Shown here piece by piece: positions 5,187 through 9,282 of a stretch of DNA of 9,282 nucleotides. This stretch comes from Sulfuricella sp. (GTDB lineage: Bacteria > Pseudomonadota > Gammaproteobacteria > Burkholderiales > Sulfuricellaceae), in the NCBI GenBank assembly GCA_030691435.1, contig JAUYEK010000392.1:1-9282 (forward strand), read 5' to 3'. Each line of letters starts with the position of its first letter. Position 1 is the first letter of the stretch. The position numbers and the translations under genes are program-made. The notes below the pieces were generated by a model, which was not told the DNA's origin, ran no database searches, and saw nothing but the letters and a program-made list of their open reading frames with translations.

Positions 5187-6722
5187 TCAGAAGCTCGCCT
5201 TTGCGCGCAGGCCGATAACCTTCGCGGTCGACGCGGTCTTGTCGCCACCGGGCTGGCGAATCAGCTGGAAGTCCGGGGTCAGCTCCAGGTTCTTGTTAAG
5301 GCGTAACCGGTAGTAGATTTCGGCCAGTTGTTCTGAACCCGATGCGGTGTAGCCGAAATCCGGAGTGCCGTCGGCGTCGATGTCGAGCGCGGCGGAGTTG
5401 CCGCGGAAATCCTTGCTGGTGCGCAGCCAGCCCAATGCCACGCCCACTCCGTCCGCACTTCGGCTCCAGTAGTTGCCGCCGAATTCCGCGCCCAATGTCA
5501 ACGCTTGATCGAAGCGCACATTGCCGTTCAGGCTCTTGCCGTAGCGACCGAACACCGTCGTTGCGTCGCCGACGCGCTGGTCGATGCTCGCACCCCATCC
5601 GGAATGGCGCTCGACGACGGTATCGACTTCATTCTGGTAAGCCGTGGACTGGCTGTTGCGCCAGGCATACAAACGATAGGTTCCATCCAGGCCGCCGAAA
5701 GATTTACGCCCGAATTCCAGTTGCCCGATGACGAAGGGCGAGCTGAAGGTGCGGTTGTAGCTCGCGCCGCTACCTGCGCCGAACACGCCCAGCGATGCCC
5801 GCCACCATTCCGGTTTTTCGGTCTCGTTGTGATAGGCGAGGCGCACCCCCGGCGTGAAGCCGTAGGCGTCCACGCCCGCGTCGCCGCCGGAATCCAGCAA
5901 CGGGTTGTGGACGAAGGCGTTGTTGAGGAACTTGGACGATTCGTCATCCGCTGCCGAGTTCTGGTCGAAGAACACGAAGGGATCGATCTTGCCGAGGTTG
6001 AGCTCCAGATGCTCGCGCGAACGGGGTTTGTGGCCGCCCAGCGGCAACGGGATATCCATCTGGTACCAGGCCTGGGCGAGCATGGCGGTGGAGTCGTCCG
6101 GGTTGGTGAGCTGGAAGGCGGTGGTATTGGGCGTGCTGGTCAGCGTGTTGTTGAGCGCGAGCCCGCTGCCCTGACCGAGCCGGAACTGGGTGAAAATTTT
6201 TCCTTCGGCGTTGCCAATGCTGCCGCCCGGCAGGGTGACCGAGACATCGCCACGGTAGTTGAGCGCGCTGCTTGCCGCGCCTGCCGCAACCGCCGCCTTG
6301 TTGGCGCTCTGCGCCACCATGGTGAGGCTCGCGCCCGCCGTGATGCCTTCCAGGGATTCGATCATGCGCGCCTGCTTTTGCATGGATAGCGCGCGGATTT
6401 CGATGTCCTTCAGGCGCGTGACAACTTCCGGATCTTTTTCGCTGAGGCGGTCGCTGTCGAGCGCGGACTCCATTCGGGCATTATTTTCTTCCAGGGCCTT
6501 GATGCGCTGCGCCAGCTCGGCTTCCGATTTTGCCGGCGGGATTTGCGCCTTCTTCTCCAGCTCGGCATTGCGGGTTTCCAGCTTTTCCATGCGTTCGCTC
6601 AAGCGACGCAGTTCTTTCAGCAGTTCAGCCTGCGACTGATCGGCAGCGAAGGCGGGGAGCGCGCCGGCCAGCATGACGCTGGTCAGCGCCGCAGCAAGGA
6701 GTTTGTGTTTGAACGGCGGCAT
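5187..6722 (-). CDS. OprB-family outer-membrane porin with N-terminal coiled coil
   Basis: A 511-residue precursor. Signal peptide 1-26 (cleavage after PAFA). Heptad-like coiled-coil segments at about 30-60 and 66-125, then a beta-barrel-like region ending in the terminal Phe typical of outer-membrane proteins (AKASF). OprB-family hallmarks: LNLGKIDPFVFFDQNSAADD (241-260) followed by FLNNAFVHNP (265-274), GFTPGVRLAY (288-297), and near the end EIYYRLRLNKNLELTPDFQ (468-486) then a PGG turn. OprB proteins are known as sugar-selective channels; a coiled-coil N-terminus suggests trimerisation or peptidoglycan contact. A DxDxDGxxxD loop occurs at 447-455. I chose the start at 6722 over an in-frame ATG at 6767: AAGGAGG lies 9 nt before it and the signal peptide begins there. 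Its ATG is one base after the stop of the P19 gene. Substrate is unknown; the context suggests iron or another metal. Confidence 0.85.
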   Translation of the reverse strand: MPPFKHKLLAAALTSVMLAGALPAFAADQSQAELLKELRRLSERMEKLETRNAELEKKAQIPPAKSEAELAQRIKALEENNARMESALDSDRLSEKDPEVVTRLKDIEIRALSMQKQARMIESLEGITAGASLTMVAQSANKAAVAAGAASSALNYRGDVSVTLPGGSIGNAEGKIFTQFRLGQGSGLALNNTLTSTPNTTAFQLTNPDDSTAMLAQAWYQMDIPLPLGGHKPRSREHLELNLGKIDPFVFFDQNSAADDESSKFLNNAFVHNPLLDSGGDAGVDAYGFTPGVRLAYHNETEKPEWWRASLGVFGAGSGASYNRTFSSPFVIGQLEFGRKSFGGLDGTYRLYAWRNSQSTAYQNEVDTVVERHSGWGASIDQRVGDATTVFGRYGKSLNGNVRFDQALTLGAEFGGNYWSRSADGVGVALGWLRTSKDFRGNSAALDIDADGTPDFGYTASGSEQLAEIYYRLRLNKNLELTPDFQLIRQPGGDKTASTAKVIGLRAKASF

Positions 6723-6723
6723 T

Positions 6724-7275
6724 TTAATAGCCTCCTTTTTTACCGATGCCGACAAAAGTGAACTCATATTCCACTTCGAACGGCTTGAACCATGGCCTCA
6801 CGCCGGTCAGGCGGTCGGTGTGGCGGCCAAAGTGGCTGTGCGGATCGGCGCCAGGCGGGGAGATTTTATATTTAACCGTGTACTTGCCCGGCCCCTTGAG
6901 CTTGATGTTGTCGCCGTAGTGCGGCCCGTCATTGGCGACCATCGGCATGAAGTCGCCGCTGATTTTCTCGTTGCTGCCCTGCTTGGTGACTTCATACTTG
7001 ATTACCAGATAGGGTATCCATGCACCTTCCTCGAAGCCGTTGGGGTTGCTGGCCAGCGCGTGGATATCCGCTTCCATGTGCATGTCGGATTCCTCGGCCT
7101 TGCGCATCATGCCGTCTGGCTCCATGGTGACCGGCTGCAGGTAGACGGCGGCGATTTCCATGCCGTTGCGCTGTTGCGGCGTGCCGATCGGGTATTCCAC
7201 GGCGTGGGCCGAGAAGGTCAGGGCGGCGCCAAGGCAGGCGAGCGAGGCGGCGAGTTTGCGGGTTGGGTGTTTCAT
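6724..7275 (-). CDS. ftrA: periplasmic iron-binding P19/FtrA family protein
   Basis: A 183-residue precursor with signal peptide 1-25 (cleavage after FSAHA), followed by the P19/FtrA/FetP core. Visible family blocks: YPIGTPQQRNGMEIAAVYLQ (28-47), the metal-site segment DMHMEADIHA (64-73) with Met65, His66, Met67 and His72, the block MPMVANDGPHYGDN (110-123) with His119, and PHSHFGRH (145-152). In Campylobacter P19, Met and His residues from equivalent segments form a copper site and iron binds nearby; transfer of those roles here is inference. P19 proteins work with an FTR1-type permease in ferrous/ferric iron uptake. The start at 7275 was chosen over 7350 because GGAGA precedes it by 6 nt and the signal peptide starts there; the longer version would overrun the Fur-like box. 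The gene leads a minus-strand set with the porin and ftrD. Confidence 0.9.
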   Translation of the reverse strand: MKHPTRKLAASLACLGAALTFSAHAVEYPIGTPQQRNGMEIAAVYLQPVTMEPDGMMRKAEESDMHMEADIHALASNPNGFEEGAWIPYLVIKYEVTKQGSNEKISGDFMPMVANDGPHYGDNIKLKGPGKYTVKYKISPPGADPHSHFGRHTDRLTGVRPWFKPFEVEYEFTFVGIGKKGGY

Positions 7276-7309
7276 GGTTTGTCTCCAAATGTTGTTAATC
7301 ATGTTTCGT

Positions 7310-7338
7310 ATGGTAATGCGAACAATTCGCATTTGCAA
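7310..7338 (-). promoter_or_regulatory. candidate ftrA promoter
   Basis: On the minus strand -35 TTGCAA (7333-7338, 4/6) and -10 TACCAT (7310-7315, 4/6), spaced by exactly 17 bp. Individually weak hexamers, but the spacer is occupied by the Fur-like palindrome and the predicted start (about 7303) leaves a leader of about 28 nt containing GGAGA. Confidence 0.5.
7315..7333. promoter_or_regulatory. putative Fur box
   Basis: Perfect 8-bp inverted repeat AATGCGAA (7315-7322) / TTCGCATT (7326-7333) around CAA: a 19-bp dyad of Fur-box size. It follows the common Fur-site form AATGNGAA-N3-TTCNCATT and continues into TTGC, also frequent at such sites. It sits 40 bp upstream of the P19/FtrA start, between the candidate -35 and -10, so an iron-loaded repressor would block RNA polymerase. 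It could also act on the divergent phospholipase gene, whose start is 125 bp away. Fur binding is inferred from sequence only. Confidence 0.65.
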
Positions 7339-7457
7339 GAGAAAATTCAAGTGTGGAAGAAATCCATAAAACGAATCGCGAAAAAATCGGCCGATGAATG
7401 TCTTGGTGCAGGAATATTCATTACAATGGAAAGCTTTGGATAATCACGGTTTTTGAT

Positions 7458-8354
7458 ATGCACAAAGGCTATGCCGCTGCACTTGTTTCTTGTTTGCTGG
7501 TGTTCTCGGGCTGCGCCACCTCGCCTGGAGTAATCGATGCGTCCATCCCCAAGGTTCAGCCCGCGCCCAAGCCGCCGGCACCGAAAATCGCGCTGGTGCT
7601 GGGCGGCGGCGCGGTGCGCGGGTTTGCCCACATCGGCGTGATCAAGACGCTGGAGGCGCACGGCATCGTGCCGGACATAGTGGTGGGTACAAGCGCCGGC
7701 AGTGTGGTCGGGTCGCTGTATGCCGGCGGCTATAGCGGCTTCGAACTGCAGAAAATCGCTTTTCAGCTGGAGCAGGACAGCGTGGGGGATTGGGTGCTGC
7801 CGGATCGGGGCTTCATCAAGGGGGAAATGCTGCAAAATTTTATCAACAAGGCGTTGCAGAACCGGCCCCTCGAACGGTTGAATAAAACTTTTGCTGTCGT
7901 CACCACCGAATTGCAAACCGGCGAGATGGCGGTGTTCCGCCGCGGCAACACCGGCATGGCGGTGCGCGCTTCAAGCAGCATTCCCGGCGTGTTTCAGCCG
8001 GTCAATATCGGCGGCAAGGAGTACGTCGACGGCGGGTTGGTGAGTCCGGTTCCGGTCAGAGCTGCGCGCGGCATGGGGGCGGATATCGTGATTGCGGTGG
8101 ATATTTCGGGCAAGCCGAAGAACGCCAAGTTGAACGATACTATCGACATCTTCCTGCAGGCTTTCAACATCATGGGGCAGACCATCGGGCGCTATGAGCT
8201 GGCCGAGGCAGATGTGGTGATCAGGCCGCAAACCGGCACGATCGGTGCAACCGAGTTCGACCAGAAACATCTGGCCATCATGGAAGGGGAAAAAGCGGCG
8301 CTAGCCGCGCTGCCGCTTATTCGTTCGAAGCTGCAAAAGGCAAACGGGAAGTGA
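7458..8354 (+). CDS. patatin-like phospholipase with lipoprotein signal (RssA-like)
   Basis: A 298-residue protein. Residues 1-19 form a lipoprotein signal ending F-S-G-C19, then a Pro-rich linker (31-42, PKVQPAPKPPAP). The patatin core follows: oxyanion loop GGGAVRG (49-55), nucleophile elbow G77-T-S79-A-G81, and catalytic DGG at 191-193, giving a Ser79/Asp191 dyad. The family hydrolyses acyl esters of phospholipids or related lipids; E. coli RssA is a cytosolic relative, whereas the lipobox here predicts anchoring to the inner or outer membrane facing the periplasm. A Phe at the -3 lipobox position is less common. The ATG at 7458 was preferred to 7398 because it starts at the lipoprotein signal; no good Shine-Dalgarno precedes it. 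A TACAAT at 7422-7427 could be its -10. Its last 38 bp overlap the converging NlpC/P60 gene. Confidence 0.9.
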   Translation: MHKGYAAALVSCLLVFSGCATSPGVIDASIPKVQPAPKPPAPKIALVLGGGAVRGFAHIGVIKTLEAHGIVPDIVVGTSAGSVVGSLYAGGYSGFELQKIAFQLEQDSVGDWVLPDRGFIKGEMLQNFINKALQNRPLERLNKTFAVVTTELQTGEMAVFRRGNTGMAVRASSSIPGVFQPVNIGGKEYVDGGLVSPVPVRAARGMGADIVIAVDISGKPKNAKLNDTIDIFLQAFNIMGQTIGRYELAEADVVIRPQTGTIGATEFDQKHLAIMEGEKAALAALPLIRSKLQKANGK

Positions 8355-8844
8355 CCACGCGGCGGGCGCCGTTGAAACGCTTGACCCAGTAGTTTTCCTT
8401 CATGTCGACGACTTCGACGCCGCGTCCGGTCACCGAGGCGTGAACGAACTTGTTTTCACCGAGGTAAATGCCGACGTGGGAGTAGGCGTGGCGCATGGTG
8501 TTGTAGAATACCAGGTCGCCGGGCTGGAGTTCCGAGATGGCGATTTTCTGGCCGAACATGCTGATGGCGCGGGCGTTGTGGGGCAGGATCAGGCCGGCGG
8601 CCTGCCTGTATACGTGGCTGACGAAGCCGCTGCAATCCAGGCCGGTTTCAGGCGACTTTCCGCCGTACTTGTAGTTAACTCCCACCAGGCTCAGAGCGTA
8701 CATCAGCATTTCAGACGCCTTGTCGACCGAGCTGGCGAATGCGGTTTGTTGCGGCGCTTCAGCGTCAATGCCGTCGGCTGCCCAAGCCATGCTTGGAAGC
8801 AACAGGAATCCGCCGAATAGGAAAGTTTTGTAGGAGCGCATCAT
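8317..8844 (-). CDS. NlpC/P60 family secreted cell-wall peptidase
   Basis: A 175-residue precursor with signal peptide 1-22 (cleavage after AWA), then a short linker and one NlpC/P60 papain-like domain (about 45-165). Catalytic Cys71 in LDCSGFV, His123 in SHVGIYL and a third polar residue His135 in FVHA; QPGDLVFY (107-114) is another family mark. Such enzymes cleave the D-Glu/meso-diaminopimelate bond of peptidoglycan stem peptides; compact single-domain forms resemble E. coli MepS/Spr, but no lipobox is present here, so it should be soluble in the periplasm. The first of two adjacent ATGs (8844, 8841) is used; either would do. A good promoter lies just upstream. The 3' end overlaps the phospholipase gene tail to tail. 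Confidence 0.93.
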   Translation of the reverse strand: MMRSYKTFLFGGFLLLPSMAWAADGIDAEAPQQTAFASSVDKASEMLMYALSLVGVNYKYGGKSPETGLDCSGFVSHVYRQAAGLILPHNARAISMFGQKIAISELQPGDLVFYNTMRHAYSHVGIYLGENKFVHASVTGRGVEVVDMKENYWVKRFNGARRVVTSRLPFAASNE

Positions 8845-8867
8845 TTTTACTTATGGGGGATGCGGGT

Positions 8868-8895
8868 ATTTTAATGGTTCCTGTCTTCACGTCAA
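8868..8895 (-). promoter_or_regulatory. sigma70 promoter of the NlpC/P60 gene
   Basis: Minus strand: -35 TTGACG (8890-8895, 5/6) and -10 TAAAAT (8868-8873, 5/6) with a 16-bp spacer. The predicted start near 8861 leaves a leader of about 17 nt. It looks constitutive; no operator dyad overlaps it. Confidence 0.6.
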
Positions 8896-8935
8896 GAAAA
8901 CCTTCTGAAAACGACTAGAATTTAATGTGTTCCTA

Positions 8936-8972
8936 CCCCTCTCCCCAACCCTCTCCCGCAAGGGGAGAGGGG
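8936..8972. repeat. CCCCTCTCCCC/GGGGAGAGGGG dispersed palindrome
   Basis: Arms CCCCTCTCCCC (8936-8946) and GGGGAGAGGGG (8962-8972) are perfectly complementary over 11 bp. A second copy of the left arm, CCCTCTCCC (8949-8957), can pair instead with 8963-8971, giving two mutually exclusive hairpins. This layout (two C-rich copies, GCAA, one G-rich copy) recurs in intergenic DNA of many proteobacteria, from memory. It lies between divergent genes, so it is not a simple terminator. Confidence 0.65.
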
Positions 8973-9011
8973 GAATGGCGTTTTCTGAGGATAGTTATCA
9001 AAGGAGGCAAT

Positions 9012-9282
9012 ATGCCATTTCGTGACCGTGATGAAGCCGCTCGCCGCTTGGTGGAGCGCCTGGCTGTGTATAAAGGGAAAAATCCGCTGGTGCTGGCGAT
9101 TCCGCGCGGCGCTGTGCCGATGGCCAGTATCGTTGCCGCGGCCCTGGAAGGGGAGGTGGATGTGGTGCTGGTGAGGAAGCTGCGCGCGCCTTATAGCCCG
9201 GAATTCGCCGTCGGTTCCATCGATGAAAGCGGTTGGGCCTATATCGCGGATCATGCGGAGCAAGCGGGCGCTACGCCGGAAT
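9012..9282 (+). CDS. phosphoribosyltransferase-domain protein, partial (N-terminal 90 residues)
   Basis: Open to the right edge without a stop. An AAGGAGG ribosome site (9001-9007) precedes the ATG by a short 4 nt. The 90 residues read MPFRDRDEAARRLVERLAVY, then LVLAIPRGAVPMASIVAAAL and VDVVLVRKLRAPYSPEFAVGSI: the N-terminal half of the stand-alone PRTase-like family found in many bacteria, with the conserved I-P-R-G-(A/G)-V-P and V-x-R-K-L-x-x-P motifs. The PRPP-binding loop would lie beyond the window. Substrate is unknown for this family; some members are fused to a hydrolase, which cannot be judged here. No functional link to the neighbouring genes is evident. Confidence 0.85.
   Translation, partial: MPFRDRDEAARRLVERLAVYKGKNPLVLAIPRGAVPMASIVAAALEGEVDVVLVRKLRAPYSPEFAVGSIDESGWAYIADHAEQAGATPE

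Noticed and set aside
5505..6389. A 294-codon plus-strand open frame
   Set aside because: Lies entirely antisense to the porin, which has a signal peptide, OprB motifs and a terminal Phe; no ribosome site or domain supports it.
6673..7443. A 256-codon plus-strand open frame across ftrA and its promoter
   Set aside because: Antisense to the P19 gene and running through the Fur-type promoter; no family features.
8830..8839. GTAGGAGCGC matching the head of the REP elements at 5039-5048
   Set aside because: Only ten bases, inside the NlpC/P60 signal-peptide codons, with no hairpin following; chance match.

Overview
The window (9282 bp, GC-rich) reads as chromosome of an aerobic or microaerophilic Gram-negative proteobacterium. 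Signal peptides, a beta-barrel porin, a lipoprotein and a di-heme peroxidase indicate an outer membrane and periplasm. Protein similarity recalled from memory (Dps, OxyR, FtrD/P19) points to a betaproteobacterium, perhaps Nitrosomonadales/Gallionellaceae-like; that placement is inference. I see no tRNA, rRNA, CRISPR, transposase or phage gene.

Layout. 1-482 (-): start of an unrecognised secreted mono-heme c-type cytochrome-like protein, cut by the window edge. 553-1047 (-): Dps ferritin-like protein. 1293-2231 (-): OxyR with both redox cysteines. 2436-3446 (+): di-heme cytochrome c peroxidase, divergent from oxyR, with a four-element OxyR-type site and a sigma70-like promoter between them and a strong terminator behind it. 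3582-7275 (-): a three-gene iron-transport-like locus in the order P19/FtrA, OprB-family porin, FtrD polyferredoxin. The first two genes are translationally coupled, and a REP-type inverted pair separates the third. 7458-8354 (+): patatin-like phospholipase carrying a lipoprotein signal. 8317-8844 (-): NlpC/P60 peptidase whose 3' end overlaps it. 9012-9282 (+): start of a phosphoribosyltransferase-domain protein. No gene-free stretch exceeds 300 bases.

How it fits together. The left half is a peroxide-defence block (OxyR sensor, periplasmic peroxidase, Dps iron sequestration). The middle is an iron-uptake-like block whose promoter is filled by a near-perfect Fur-box palindrome. Side by side they look like an iron/peroxide homeostasis region. 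The most unusual point is the composition of the Ftr-like locus: known FtrABCD systems carry a cupredoxin (FtrB) and an FTR1 permease (FtrC) between FtrA and FtrD. Here both are absent from the window and an outer-membrane OprB-type porin sits in their place. Other non-obvious signals are a REPIN whose two hairpins differ by a compensatory base-pair change, and an unexplained dyad plus an FNR-like box upstream of dps.
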